A stretch of 64,000 nt of DNA, taken from positions 248,001-312,000 of the forward strand of contig JACKDL010000003.1 in the NCBI GenBank assembly GCA_020633555.1. The letters run 5' to 3'. The notes below the pieces were generated by a model, which made no database searches, was not told the DNA's origin, and saw nothing but the letters and a program-made list of their open reading frames with translations. The position numbers were made by a program, and so were the translations under genes. This DNA comes from Myxococcales bacterium. Its GTDB lineage: Bacteria; Myxococcota_A; Bradymonadia; UBA7976; UBA1532. Shown piece by piece: positions 1 to 9,471 of the stretch (the stretch's first letter is position 1; each line of letters begins with the position of its first letter).

Positions 1-45
1 GGGCCTTGAAGAACCCCGGGGCGTCTACGCCTTGGGAGGGCCCCC

Positions 46-942
46 ATGCCACGCTTCGCCTTCGCCGCGCCGCTGCTCCTGCTCACCGGCTGTTTCACGG
101 GCCCCATCTCGCACGTGCGCGTGGAGACGGGGGCCGAATCCATGGAGCAGCCCACCGTGGGGCAGGCCCTGCTGGCGGGCGCGCCCATCCCCGATGACGA
201 TCACGGGTACGGCGTGCGGCTGACCGTGGGCGGCGGCCTGGGCCTGCCCGGGGGCCCGGCGCAGACGCCCGACGGGGCGGCGCTGCACACGGGCAGCCCG
301 CGGGTGGGGGGGCTGGTGACCGTGAACGCCGGGGGCGTGGAGATCGGGCTCACCGCCGGGGGGCAGACCCGGCGCACCGTGAACCGGGGCGTGGGCGGGC
401 AGGGCGGGCTGAGCAGCGGCGGCCTGCGGCTCCGGGTGGCGCCGGGGGGCGAGCGCTTCCGGGTGAACCTGGCGGCCGAGGTGGGCGGGCGGGTGCTCGA
501 GGTCAGCCAGGGCCAGAGCATGCTGTGCGACGTGGCCCACACCCCCGAGCCCGGCGTCTTCGGGCCCGTGCCCGGCGGCACCTGCTGGCAGAGCTCGGCG
601 CGGGCGGGCACCCCCGACTGGGACCTGGTGGGCTACGCGACGGCGAGCGTGTACCCGGCGCTGCGGCTGGCCGAGGGGGTGTGGCTGTTCGGCGGCGTGG
701 GCGTGGACACGGTGCTGCAGCGCTACGAGGCCGAGGAGGTGTGGGTGCTGTACGGCGGCCAGGCGAGCTACGTGGAGACCGAGGCCACCACCTACGCCGA
801 AGCGCTGGCGGGCGTGTGGCTGGCCGGGCTGGACGTGCACGTGAGCGAGCACCTGGGCGTGCTGGTGAACGTGCGCGGCGGCGCCTTCGGCGCCGAGATC
901 GGGCCGCCCGCGGTGGAGGGGGCGGTGAGCTTCATGTTCTGA
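46..942 (+). CDS. Outer-membrane-type lipoprotein, hypothetical
   Basis: 298 residues with a short N-terminal signal ending in a lipobox (LLTGC, Cys at about residue 16), so lipidation by signal peptidase II is expected. The mature part is Gly/Val-rich with alternating hydrophobic residues and ends in Phe (SFMF), a pattern common in outer-membrane beta-strand proteins. That suggests a small barrel or a barrel-associated lipoprotein, but no family is recognised. The start is set by a GGGAGGG ribosome site 5 bases upstream of the ATG. It is convergent with the giant gene on the other strand, with only 7 bases between them. Function is unknown. Confidence 0.75.
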   Translation: MPRFAFAAPLLLLTGCFTGPISHVRVETGAESMEQPTVGQALLAGAPIPDDDHGYGVRLTVGGGLGLPGGPAQTPDGAALHTGSPRVGGLVTVNAGGVEIGLTAGGQTRRTVNRGVGGQGGLSSGGLRLRVAPGGERFRVNLAAEVGGRVLEVSQGQSMLCDVAHTPEPGVFGPVPGGTCWQSSARAGTPDWDLVGYATASVYPALRLAEGVWLFGGVGVDTVLQRYEAEEVWVLYGGQASYVETEATTYAEALAGVWLAGLDVHVSEHLGVLVNVRGGAFGAEIGPPAVEGAVSFMF

Positions 943-949
943 GCCCGGC

Positions 950-3900
950 TCAGGGCGCGGGCTCGGCCGGCAGCGCGCCCCGCAGCCAGTGGGCCGCGGC
1001 GGTCACCGCCTTGGCCTCGAGGCGGGCCTCGCCGGGGCGGCCCTCGACCCACGCGCCGTGGATCAGGCACGCCAGCAGGGCCACCCGCTCGGGGCGGGGA
1101 TCGGCGGCGGCGCCGGCCACCCACGGGTGGGCCAGATCCAGGGTGACCCCGCCGCGATCCAGGTGAAGGGGTGGTCCCTTGCGGCTGCCCGTCACCACGC
1201 CCAGCCGGTGCAGATCCACCCCATCGAAGGCGCGGGGCGCCTCGCGGCGCATGCGGCCCAGGGCGGCGTGCAGGGCGCCCAGCAGGGCCTCGCCGGGGGC
1301 CTGCGGGCGTGGCTGCGGCGGCGGCTCGGGCCGGGCCGGCTGCTCGGCCACGGGCTCAACCACCGAAGGGACGCCCACCACCGCCGGCACGGGGACCGGC
1401 GCCGCGGGGCTCTGATCCGCGGGGCTCTGATCCGCGGGGCTCTGATCCGTGGGGCTCAGATCCAACAACGGCAAGGCCGCCAGCACGGTTGCCAGACCAC
1501 CCGCCTCGGCCCGCAGCGCGTCCCGCGCGGCCCGCAGCCGGGCCTGCAGCGGGGCCTGGTCGCGGTCGTCCACCTGCCCATCGGCCCAGGCCCGCGCCAG
1601 GTGCCGGTACAGCTTCTCCACGGCCTCCACCAGCTCGGCCACGGCGTGCTCGGTCAGGCCGGCCTGGGGGTTGATGGGATCGGCGATGACCCCAGGCCCG
1701 GTCACCGCGGCGGCGAAGGGCAGCGGGTGCACGAGCGACGCGGCGGCGGTGGCCACCAGGCCCCCGTCGGCGCCCAGGAGCACCCGGGGGGCGTCGGCGC
1801 GGGGGATCCACACCTCGCCCCGCAAGGCGCGCCCGCGCAGCCGCTGCTTCGCCCAGGCGTCGGCGGGCGGATCGGGCAGGGGCTGGGCCTGGCGGGCGAC
1901 CAGGGCGGCCAGCCGGGCCTGCACCCGACCGTCCTGGGGCACCACCCGCAGGGCCAGCCGGCGCAGGGCCTGCTGCTCGGCGGGGGTGGCGCGGACGATG
2001 GGGCCGGGCAGGCCCTCCACCCGGGGGGCGTCGGGCGACACCACCTTCACCGGGCGCTGGCCCTCGGGGCGCAGGTCGGCCAGCGACAGGGGCTCGTCGG
2101 TCAGGCCCTGGAACAGCGGGGTGGTGAGGGCCGAACGCAGGATGGGCGGCAGGTGCTCGGCGGCCAGCCCGGGGTGGGCGGCGGCGTCGGCCAGGGCCCC
2201 CAGGATGGGCGCGCGCAGGGCGGCCTGAGCGGCGGGGTCCAGCCGGGGCCAGGCGGCGCAGGCGGCCTGCACCAGCGCGGGCACCCCCTGAGCCGCCAGG
2301 GCGGCGGCGGCCTCGGGCTCGGCGGGGCGGCAGCGGTCCTCGGCGTCCCAGGCCACCGGGGTGTCCTCGCCGTCGAGCACGGCCTGGACGGGCAGGTCGC
2401 CGGCCAGCGGCACGGCGCCCAGGGTGCGCCGGGCGCGGCCCACCAGCACCCGGGGCGGCTCGCCGGGGGCCAGCCAGGCCACGCCATGCAGTTTGTCGCC
2501 CTGCAAGGCCACGCGGCCCAACGCGCCCGCGGGCGGCGTCGGCAGGGGAGGTTGAGCGGCCAGGACCGCAGCGCGGCGCTGCCGGGTGGCCCAGCCCGCC
2601 TCGTCGGTGAGGCGCTCGCCCACCAGGGCTGCCACCACCGCGGGATCCACGCCCGTCACCCGAAGGGCCCCATCGCCGGGATCCTCCGTCTCGGGCGGCA
2701 CCACCAGCACGGCGGGGGCCGCCTCACCCGCGGCGCGCAGTGACTCACCCGACAGGGGGCCGGCGGGGCCCTGCGCCAGGGGGAGCTGCGCCGCGTTGCC
2801 CGGCAGCGCGTCCAGCACCCGGGTGGCGAGAGGGCCATCCTGCTTGCGCACGGGATCGCCGCTGAGGATCAGGGCCAGCTCGCCCCACGGGGTGCCCAGG
2901 TCGGGGGTGAGCGTGGGCGGCTCGGCCAGGGGATCCTGGAGGATGCGGGCCGGGTCCACGCCGTCCCACGCGGCGGCCAGCCGCAGGGCGTAGCCCACCT
3001 GGGCCCGGGCCGCGGGGCGATCGGCGTGCAGGGCGGCCCACACCGCCGCGAAGCCCGGGTCGGGGCAGCTCAGGCGGATCAGGTCGGCCACCAGGGGCCC
3101 CAGCCCGTCGCGCTGGGCCTTGGGCGTGCGGTAGAGCAGCCGGCGGGCGCCGGCCAGCACCGCCCGGTGCACGTCGGCCAGGGCCTCGTCGGGCACCACG
3201 CCGTCCAGGGTGGCCGTGGGCGTGAGGTGGGTGGCGGCCACGGCGGCCCGCAGGCCGCGCACCGGGCTGGGCAGCTCCAAGGTGCACAGCAGGCGGCCCT
3301 GGTGGTGCAGGCGCACGTGCACCGTGTGCCCGCGCAGGGCCCAGGGCTCCGCGGGGGGCGCCCAGCCCACCTCGCCCTCGATGTGGCGCCGCTCGAAGCG
3401 CACCCGCAGCACGCTGGGATCGTCGGCGGGCAGCGCGGCGGCCACCTCAGGGCGGGCGGCGAAGGCCTGCTGGCCCTGTACCACCTCCAGCCGCTCGGCC
3501 ACCGTGGGCAGGGCGTCCTGCACCAGACGCTCCAGGCGCTGCAGGCTGGCGGGGGGCAGCACCAGCACCCACTCGTGGGGGTCGGCCACGGCGTCCCAGC
3601 CCGCGGGGGGCACCTCGTGGGGCCCCAGCGCGGCCACCCCGCGGCCGGCGGCCCAGTGGGCGTCCAGGGCCGCCAGGCTGACGGGCTCGGCGCCATACCG
3701 GGGCAGCAGGGGCAGCGCCCGCAGGGGCTCGCGCAGGCGGTCCGGCCCGCCCAGGGCCAGCCGATCCAGCACGTGGTTGCGGGCGCTGGCGGCCTTGGCC
3801 GCGTCCAGGGGCCAGGCGGTGAGCAGGGCCTCGAAGGCGGCGTCCACGGCGGCCTCGGCCTGGCCGGCCAGGGCCTCGCCGGCGGCCTTGGGCAGCGCCA

Positions 3901-6900
3901 GGAAGCCCTTGTCCTCCTCCAGGGGCAGGGCGTCGTCCACCAGGTGCACCTGCACCCGCGCCGACAGCACGGGGTACAGGGTGAGCGCGCGGCGGCCGCC
4001 GCGGATCAGGCTCACGGGGCTGTCGGCGCTCCGCTGGGGGCCCGGGTGGGGGTGGGCCAGGCCCACGGCGCCGGCGGGCAGGGCGGCCTGGCTGCACACC
4101 CGCTCGCTGGGCAGCGTGTGCGGATCGGCCTCGGGCCGCCCGGCCAGCACCCGCCGCAGGCGCACCGTGCGGCGCCACGTGTCCAGGGGCATCAGGGCGG
4201 CCCGCCCCACCAGGATCTCGGCCCAGCCGAAGTCGGCGTCGCGGGCCATGCGCAGGTCGAAGCGGTCGGGCTCGGGGGCCTGGCCCGGGGGCACCGGCAC
4301 CACGGGTTCCCCCGCCGCCAGGGCGTGCAGCACCGCCCGCAGGGGCACGGGCGCGCCGTCGGGGCGCCAGGCCACGGGCTGCGCGGCCAGGGCGGGCCAG
4401 CGCGCCGCGAGCCGGGCCAGGATCGGGCGCGGGCGATCGGTGGCCAGCACGTCCTCCAGGAGCACCCGCAGGGTCACCGCCTCCACGGGGTCCTGGCCCT
4501 CGGGCAGGGCCGCGGCGGTCAGTGGCTCGTCGGGCCGGGCCAGCGCGGCGGCCAGGGTGCGGGCGCCCTGCCGGAAGCCCGCGGCCCCCAGCCGGCGGCG
4601 CAGCTCGGCGTACTCGGCGTCGCCTCGGTCGGGCCCCAGCGTGGCCCGCAGCCGGTCGTGGGCCCGGCGGGCCTCGACGCAGGGCCAGGCCAGCGCGATC
4701 AGGCCCCGGGCCAGGCGCCCGTCGTCGCTGGGCTGGGGCCCCAGCGCGTCCAGCAGCCGGGGCACGGCCTCGGCCAGCACCCGGGCCAGGCGCGCGGCCA
4801 GCCGCGGGCGGTCGGCGGCCCGGCGATAATCGGGCGTGGCGGTCAGGTCCGTGGGCGCGACGGCCGCGATCAGGCCCCCCAGCCCCAGGCTCACCGGCAG
4901 CGTGTCCAGCCGTCGGCCTTCCAGGTACAGCGCCACCTCGGCGGGTGGCCCGTCGGGCCCGTGATCGGCCCCATCGGCCAGGGCCACCACCCCGCGGACC
5001 TCGGGCGTCTCCACCGTCACCCGCACCCGCGCCGGCTGATCCAGGCGGGGGCCCGTGGCGGGCCGGGCCAGGAACTCGGCCCGCCCGCGGCCGTCATGCA
5101 GGGCCGCGCGGCCGTCCACCAGCGCCAGATCGGGCCGCAGGGCCCGCACCTGTCGGTGCACCTCGGGATCCACGTACAGGCACACGGGCTCGGCGCCCGG
5201 GGCGGGGGGCACCGACACCGCCACGGTGGAGACCACGGCGCCCTGGGCCAGGTGGGCGAGCCCGTGGGCCTGGCCGTCGGTCCAGCGCCACAGGGGCAGC
5301 GCCGCCCAGCGCGTCGGGCGGGCCAGGGGCGTCGTGGCGGGCGCGCGCTCCCAGGCGACCTCCGACAGCCCGGCCCAGCGGGCCAGCGCCTGCCACAGGG
5401 CCGGCGACTCGCGGTGGGTGAGCCAGGCGCCCAGCAGGGGCAGGGGCGGGCGGGGCGCGTCCAGCAGGGCGTCGGCCAGGGCCTCCAGCGCCGCCCACAG
5501 CGCAGGCACCAGCCCGTCGTGGGGCTCGACCCACCGGGCGTCGGGCCGGGCGATCAGATCGCCCAGGATCACCTCGATGCCCTCGAGCTCGGGCAGCAGG
5601 GCGTCGCTCCCCTCGGCCAGCAGGGCCTCCTGGGCCACCAGCGCGAGCCGCGGCTCGGCGGCGCTGCCGGGCCGCCAGCCCACCTCGCCCACCAGCCCGG
5701 CGTGGTGCACCGGCACGCGCACCGCCAGGCTGGGATCGGCGGGCAGCACCGGCTCGGTGGGGCGCCCTCGCCAGCGCTCGAGGCGCGCCTTCAGCGCCGC
5801 GTCGGCCTCCAGGTCCTCCGCCGCGTCCACCACGGTGCCCTTGGGGAACCGGCTGGCCAGCGGGCCCACCGCCTCGGGCGTCAGGGCCAGCACCGGCTCG
5901 CCCGTGGACAGGGGGGCCGCCACGTCCGGCGGGGCCCACGCCAGGCGCCCCCAGCGCTCCTGCTGGCGCAGCAGCGCCCCCAGCGTCAGCCCGCCCAGCT
6001 CGGGCAGCGGCAGGGCCAGCAGCACGGCGGCCAGGCGCTCGCCCCGGTAGCGGGGCAGGTTGGCGGCGTGGCCCTGGTACATGGTCAGGGTGCGCTGCAT
6101 GAGCGCCGTGCCCCGGTGCTCGGCGGGCCAGCCCGCGGCGGCCGCCGCCTCGCCCACCTGGGCCAGGGCGTCCCACGCCGCGGCGTCCACGGCCGCCATC
6201 AGCGCGGCGTGGTGGTCGTCCTGCACGAACTTGAACCGCGAGGCGTCCTTCTTCAGGCCCGGGGCGTCCACCCGCACTTCCACGCCGGGCAGCATGCGCA
6301 GGCGCGTCTCGATGACCACCCCGAAGGTACACAGCACCAGGCGGCCCGGGTCCTCGTCGCCGCGCACGCCCGCCCAGCCCCGCGGCGGGCGTCGGCCGTC
6401 CTCGGCTTCGGGCGGCCACGGCACCGACACCCAGGCGTTCAGCGCCGGGGCCTGCAGCCCGTGGCTCACCAACTGCCCGTTCACCGTCACGGAGAGCTCG
6501 GCGTGCCGGCAGCCCTCGCGCAGCACGGCCACCTCGGGCGGCTCGCCGAACAGGTTCTGGAAGAACTCCACGATCTGGGCGGGGCTGAAGCGGTCCTTCA
6601 CGTGGATCCGGCCGCCGGGCAGCGGGGGATCCAAGGGGTCGAGGGCGTCGGGCTGCCCGGGGCGCAGGGTCATCCGCCAGCCCTGCGTGCGCAGCTCCAC
6701 GAAGCGTGGATCCCGGGCCAGCGCCGAGTTCAGGCCCACCGCCAGGCAGCGGCGCACCTCCAGCTCGGGCTGCGGCGACAGCAGGGCGTCGTACAGCCCG
6801 TTCAGGTCGTCGCCGTCGAAGCCGGGCCCGTCGAAGGTCAGCCACATGTCGTCGGTGTCGACGGTGACGTCCACCCGGGTGGCGCCCTGGCCGGTGGCGG

Positions 6901-7051
6901 CCTGCACCAGCTCCAGCAGGTAGTTCAGGGGCTCGGCGAGCTGGAACTTCCGGGTCTTCTCGCGGGCCTTCTCGCGGTCCAGGGTGAAGCGGCCCACGGC
7001 GTCCACCCGGCCCTCGCCGGCGAGCTCTTCGATGAGCGCGTCCACGTCCAT
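950..7051 (-). CDS. Giant GHKL/HSP90-like ATPase-domain protein
   Basis: 2033 residues, no signal peptide. The first 150 residues resemble a divergent GHKL (HATPase_c) fold: an N-box-like helix (LNYLLELVQAATGQGAT), then a G1-box-like FDGPGF, then a GLNSALA segment. This suggests nucleotide binding like that of sacsin or HSP90-related proteins. The rest is Ala/Pro/Leu-rich and carries repeated beta-rich units that begin with phrases such as LxGEVGW or LHGVAWL at several places, which suggests a modular scaffold. A Pro/Gln/Ser linker near the C-terminus is encoded by 15-bp tandem repeats, followed by a short helical tail of about 110 residues. The cellular role is unknown; the ATPase call rests on weak motif matches. 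Confidence 0.8.
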   Translation of the reverse strand: MDVDALIEELAGEGRVDAVGRFTLDREKAREKTRKFQLAEPLNYLLELVQAATGQGATRVDVTVDTDDMWLTFDGPGFDGDDLNGLYDALLSPQPELEVRRCLAVGLNSALARDPRFVELRTQGWRMTLRPGQPDALDPLDPPLPGGRIHVKDRFSPAQIVEFFQNLFGEPPEVAVLREGCRHAELSVTVNGQLVSHGLQAPALNAWVSVPWPPEAEDGRRPPRGWAGVRGDEDPGRLVLCTFGVVIETRLRMLPGVEVRVDAPGLKKDASRFKFVQDDHHAALMAAVDAAAWDALAQVGEAAAAAGWPAEHRGTALMQRTLTMYQGHAANLPRYRGERLAAVLLALPLPELGGLTLGALLRQQERWGRLAWAPPDVAAPLSTGEPVLALTPEAVGPLASRFPKGTVVDAAEDLEADAALKARLERWRGRPTEPVLPADPSLAVRVPVHHAGLVGEVGWRPGSAAEPRLALVAQEALLAEGSDALLPELEGIEVILGDLIARPDARWVEPHDGLVPALWAALEALADALLDAPRPPLPLLGAWLTHRESPALWQALARWAGLSEVAWERAPATTPLARPTRWAALPLWRWTDGQAHGLAHLAQGAVVSTVAVSVPPAPGAEPVCLYVDPEVHRQVRALRPDLALVDGRAALHDGRGRAEFLARPATGPRLDQPARVRVTVETPEVRGVVALADGADHGPDGPPAEVALYLEGRRLDTLPVSLGLGGLIAAVAPTDLTATPDYRRAADRPRLAARLARVLAEAVPRLLDALGPQPSDDGRLARGLIALAWPCVEARRAHDRLRATLGPDRGDAEYAELRRRLGAAGFRQGARTLAAALARPDEPLTAAALPEGQDPVEAVTLRVLLEDVLATDRPRPILARLAARWPALAAQPVAWRPDGAPVPLRAVLHALAAGEPVVPVPPGQAPEPDRFDLRMARDADFGWAEILVGRAALMPLDTWRRTVRLRRVLAGRPEADPHTLPSERVCSQAALPAGAVGLAHPHPGPQRSADSPVSLIRGGRRALTLYPVLSARVQVHLVDDALPLEEDKGFLALPKAAGEALAGQAEAAVDAAFEALLTAWPLDAAKAASARNHVLDRLALGGPDRLREPLRALPLLPRYGAEPVSLAALDAHWAAGRGVAALGPHEVPPAGWDAVADPHEWVLVLPPASLQRLERLVQDALPTVAERLEVVQGQQAFAARPEVAAALPADDPSVLRVRFERRHIEGEVGWAPPAEPWALRGHTVHVRLHHQGRLLCTLELPSPVRGLRAAVAATHLTPTATLDGVVPDEALADVHRAVLAGARRLLYRTPKAQRDGLGPLVADLIRLSCPDPGFAAVWAALHADRPAARAQVGYALRLAAAWDGVDPARILQDPLAEPPTLTPDLGTPWGELALILSGDPVRKQDGPLATRVLDALPGNAAQLPLAQGPAGPLSGESLRAAGEAAPAVLVVPPETEDPGDGALRVTGVDPAVVAALVGERLTDEAGWATRQRRAAVLAAQPPLPTPPAGALGRVALQGDKLHGVAWLAPGEPPRVLVGRARRTLGAVPLAGDLPVQAVLDGEDTPVAWDAEDRCRPAEPEAAAALAAQGVPALVQAACAAWPRLDPAAQAALRAPILGALADAAAHPGLAAEHLPPILRSALTTPLFQGLTDEPLSLADLRPEGQRPVKVVSPDAPRVEGLPGPIVRATPAEQQALRRLALRVVPQDGRVQARLAALVARQAQPLPDPPADAWAKQRLRGRALRGEVWIPRADAPRVLLGADGGLVATAAASLVHPLPFAAAVTGPGVIADPINPQAGLTEHAVAELVEAVEKLYRHLARAWADGQVDDRDQAPLQARLRAARDALRAEAGGLATVLAALPLLDLSPTDQSPADQSPADQSPAAPVPVPAVVGVPSVVEPVAEQPARPEPPPQPRPQAPGEALLGALHAALGRMRREAPRAFDGVDLHRLGVVTGSRKGPPLHLDRGGVTLDLAHPWVAGAAADPRPERVALLACLIHGAWVEGRPGEARLEAKAVTAAAHWLRGALPAEPAP
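1404..1463. repeat. 15-bp tandem repeat, 4 units, inside a gene
   Basis: Three identical 15-bp units (gcggggctctgatcc) and a fourth with two changes lie head to tail. They fall within the giant minus-strand gene and encode a repeated SPADQ-type linker. The length is a multiple of three, so gain or loss of a unit would keep the reading frame. Confidence 0.9.
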
Positions 7052-7188
7052 GGGCGGACGCTCTCACAAATCTGTGGCGCGGATGACGGAAAACCCGCCC
7101 CCGCGCTGCCTCCGGGGCCGCGCTGCAAGGGTCTGCGGGGTGGCACGACCTTTGAAAAGGCAGCCCGACAGGTCCTGGAGGTTCTCCC

Positions 7189-8043
7189 ATGCGCCGCTGG
7201 CTGCGAGCCCTGCCCCTCATCGCCCTGCTCCCCGCGCTGGGCTGCACGCCGACGGGCGACGGCGCGGCGGTGGGCTTGAGCGACGAGGCCGGAGGGGGCT
7301 GCGCCCCGGGTGCCCGCCGGCCCGCCGATGACGGCTGCAACGCCTGCGTCTGCGGCGCCGACGGCGCCTGGAGCTGCACCGATCTGGCCTGCGCCGAGGC
7401 GTGCACCCCGGGCGACTTCCACGCCCTGGCCGACGGCTGCAACACCTGCACCTGCGCCCCCGACGGCGCCTGGATCTGCACCGCCGGCGAGTGCGCCCGC
7501 GAGCCCGTGGAGGACCCCGACGCGGCCTTGGGCTGCGCGCCCGGCGAGCGGGGACAGGACGACGCGGGCTGCCCCTGCGTGTGCGACGCCGGCGAGTGGC
7601 AGTGCGGCTGCGACGGGGGCGGCGGTGAGGGCGGCGAAGGCGGCGAGCCGCCGAGCCCCGGTGGGCCCGGCGACTGCGCCCCCGACGCCGTGCGCGCCGG
7701 CGAGTGCGGTGGCGTCTGCTGGTGCGCCGACGGCGGCTGGATCTGCGACCGGGACTGCGATGACGACGCGCTGGGCCAGCAAGGCCCCGACGCCGACCGA
7801 TTGGCCTGCGAGACGGACGCCGACTGCGCCCCCACCGGCTGCGGCGGGCAGATCTGCGCCGCCGTGGACGCCGCCGTCGAGTGCGCCGCCGAGGCCGACG
7901 CCCCGGCCGCCTGCTACAGCGGCGAGGCCGCCGTCACCGGCTGCGGCTGCGTGCAGGGCCAGTGCGGCTGGCAGGATCTCTCGGCGCTGGCGGCCTGCGC
8001 CCAGGCCGAGGCCAGCGAAGGGGCCCCCGACCCGGCCCCCTGA
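7189..8043 (+). CDS. Cys-rich lipoprotein with eight-cysteine-cluster-like C-terminus
   Basis: 284 residues with a signal peptide and lipobox (ALGC). The exported part has three or four short repeats of the type CxPGxxxxxDGCNxCxCxxDGxWxC, similar to small pacifastin/TIL-type disulfide modules. A Gly/Glu-rich linker follows. The C-terminal region (DCAPTGCGGQICA and later GCGC, QCGW) resembles the eight-cysteine-cluster domain seen in myxobacterial exported proteins. A GGAGG site lies 7 bases before the ATG. It is divergent from the giant ATPase-like gene across 137 bp and is followed by a strong hairpin terminator. It is probably a cell-surface protein; a protease-inhibitor role is possible but not shown. 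Confidence 0.8.
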   Translation: MRRWLRALPLIALLPALGCTPTGDGAAVGLSDEAGGGCAPGARRPADDGCNACVCGADGAWSCTDLACAEACTPGDFHALADGCNTCTCAPDGAWICTAGECAREPVEDPDAALGCAPGERGQDDAGCPCVCDAGEWQCGCDGGGGEGGEGGEPPSPGGPGDCAPDAVRAGECGGVCWCADGGWICDRDCDDDALGQQGPDADRLACETDADCAPTGCGGQICAAVDAAVECAAEADAPAACYSGEAAVTGCGCVQGQCGWQDLSALAACAQAEASEGAPDPAP

Positions 8044-8051
8044 CTCCCCTT

Positions 8052-8098
8052 GCGGGCGGCGGCGTCCCCCAGACCCCCCGCCGTCGCCCGCGTTTTTT
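8052..8098 (+). terminator. Rho-independent terminator
   Basis: A 13-bp GC stem (arms 8052-8064 and 8079-8091, one G-T wobble) is followed directly by six T residues. It sits between the convergent Cys-rich lipoprotein and guanine deaminase genes. It is the clearest intrinsic terminator in the window. Confidence 0.85.
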
Positions 8099-8117
8099 CT
8101 CGTTCAGCCGCGCGCGC

Positions 8118-9371
8118 TCAGCGCAGCACCCGCCCCTGCACCACCGTGTGGCGCACGGGCTCCGCGTCTCGGCGGAAGGCCAGCGCCTCATAGACGGCCT
8201 TGGGCCCGCGCTCCAGGGTGTAGTGGGGCACGTCCACCGCCACCAGATCCCCCGCCAGCCCTGCCGCCAGCCGACCCACCTCGGGCCGCCCGCAGGCCGC
8301 GGCGCCGCCGGCGGTGGCGTGCCACAGCAGGGCCTCGGCGCTCACGGCCACCCCGCGCACCCGGGCGGCGTCCCAGGCGCTGGCGGCGGCCTGCCGCATC
8401 GAGAAGCTGCGCCCGGCGCCCACGTCGCTGCCCAGCCCCACGCGCACCCCGCGGGCCGTGGGCGCGGCCAGATCCATGGCGCCGCTGCCCAGGAAGAAGT
8501 TGCTGTCGGGGCAGTGGCTCACCGTGCAGCCCAGGTCGGCCACCCGGTCCCAGGCGGCGTCGTCGAACCAGATGCAGTGCGCCAGGATCGTGCGCGGCCC
8601 GGCCAGGCCGTGATCGGCGTACACCGCCAGGTAGTCGCGCGCCTCGGGGAAGGCCTGGGCCACCGCCTTCAGCTCGGCGGCGTTCTCGGCGATGTGGGTC
8701 TGCACCCACAGCCCGTGCTTCTCGGCCAGATCGCCGGCGGCGCGCATCTGGGCGCGGCTGCAGCTCAGGGCGAAGCGCGGGGTGATCACGAAGCGCAGGC
8801 GGTCGCCGTCGTGGCCGTGCCAGCGCTCCACCAGGGCCTCGCTGGCGGCCTGGGCCACCGCGTCGGGCACGCACACGGGCGGCGGGCAGCCCTGGTCCAT
8901 GAGCGTCAGCCCCACGTCCGCGCGCAGGCCCGCCTCGGCCAGGGCGGCGAACAGGGCGTCCGTGGCCGGCGGCAGGCTGCTGCCGTACACCACCGAGGTC
9001 GTCGTGCCGTGGGCGATGAGGGCGTCGATGAACTCGTCGGTCACCTCGGCGGCGTACTCGGGATCCGCCAGCCGGGCCTCCTCGGGGAACACCGAGCGCT
9101 CCAGCCACGCCAGCAGGGGGCCGGTGCCGCTGCCGATGATCCGCGTCTGCGGCTGGTGCACGTGGGTGTCCACGAAGCCGGGCAGCCACACGGCGCCGGG
9201 GGCGGTGACGGGCTCGGCGCAGTCGGCGGGGGCGGGGCCCACCGAGTTGATGTGGCCGGCCGCGTCCAGGGTGATCAGGCCGTCCTCGATGAGGGTCAGG
9301 CGGGGGCCGTCGGCGGCGGGGCAGATCAGGGGGCCGCGCACGGCCGTACAGCGCTCGCCAAGGCGAAGCAT
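8118..9371 (-). CDS. guaD: Guanine deaminase
   Basis: 417 residues of the amidohydrolase superfamily. It converts guanine to xanthine and ammonia in the cytoplasm (purine salvage or catabolism). Diagnostic motifs are present: the metal-binding PGFVDTHVHQPQ, then THIAEN, then HCIW, then SHCPDSNFFLGSG, and finally GLGSDVGAG with the metal-ligand Asp. The QPQ and SDVGAG variants are typical of guanine deaminase rather than other TRZ/ATZ hydrolases. The ATG at 9371 is preferred over upstream in-frame codons because the family-like sequence begins there, an AGGAG-type site (GGAGAC) lies just upstream, and a promoter-like pair sits 30-57 bases upstream. No other purine genes are adjacent. Confidence 0.92.
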   Translation of the reverse strand: MLRLGERCTAVRGPLICPAADGPRLTLIEDGLITLDAAGHINSVGPAPADCAEPVTAPGAVWLPGFVDTHVHQPQTRIIGSGTGPLLAWLERSVFPEEARLADPEYAAEVTDEFIDALIAHGTTTSVVYGSSLPPATDALFAALAEAGLRADVGLTLMDQGCPPPVCVPDAVAQAASEALVERWHGHDGDRLRFVITPRFALSCSRAQMRAAGDLAEKHGLWVQTHIAENAAELKAVAQAFPEARDYLAVYADHGLAGPRTILAHCIWFDDAAWDRVADLGCTVSHCPDSNFFLGSGAMDLAAPTARGVRVGLGSDVGAGRSFSMRQAAASAWDAARVRGVAVSAEALLWHATAGGAAACGRPEVGRLAAGLAGDLVAVDVPHYTLERGPKAVYEALAFRRDAEPVRHTVVQGRVLR

Positions 9372-9400
9372 GGGCGGTCTCCGGGCGGGTGAACCGCGCG

Positions 9401-9428
9401 ATACTACACACTTGCCGCGCCGTGTCAT
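9401..9428 (-). promoter_or_regulatory. Putative sigma70-type promoter for guaD
   Basis: Reading the minus strand, a -35-like ATGACA (plus 9423-9428) and a -10-like TAGTAT (plus 9401-9406) are separated by 16 bases. Transcription would start about 20-25 bases before the deaminase ATG. This is inference from sequence match only. Confidence 0.45.
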
Positions 9429-9458
9429 GGGGTTGGTGCGTTCGCGGGTCCGGGCGGC

Positions 9459-9464
9459 TATGCT
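9459..9464 (+). promoter_or_regulatory. -10-like element adjoining a possible leaderless start
   Basis: TATGCT lies 7 bases before the in-frame GTG at 9472 of the kinase gene. If it is a -10 box, the transcript would begin at that GTG. There is no convincing -35 box. Confidence 0.3.
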
Positions 9465-9471
9465 CCCGCCG

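Noticed and set aside
3026..7279. A 1417-codon open frame opposite the GHKL-like gene
   Set aside because: Antisense shadow with no domain, no ribosome site and extreme Gly/Gln/His content.
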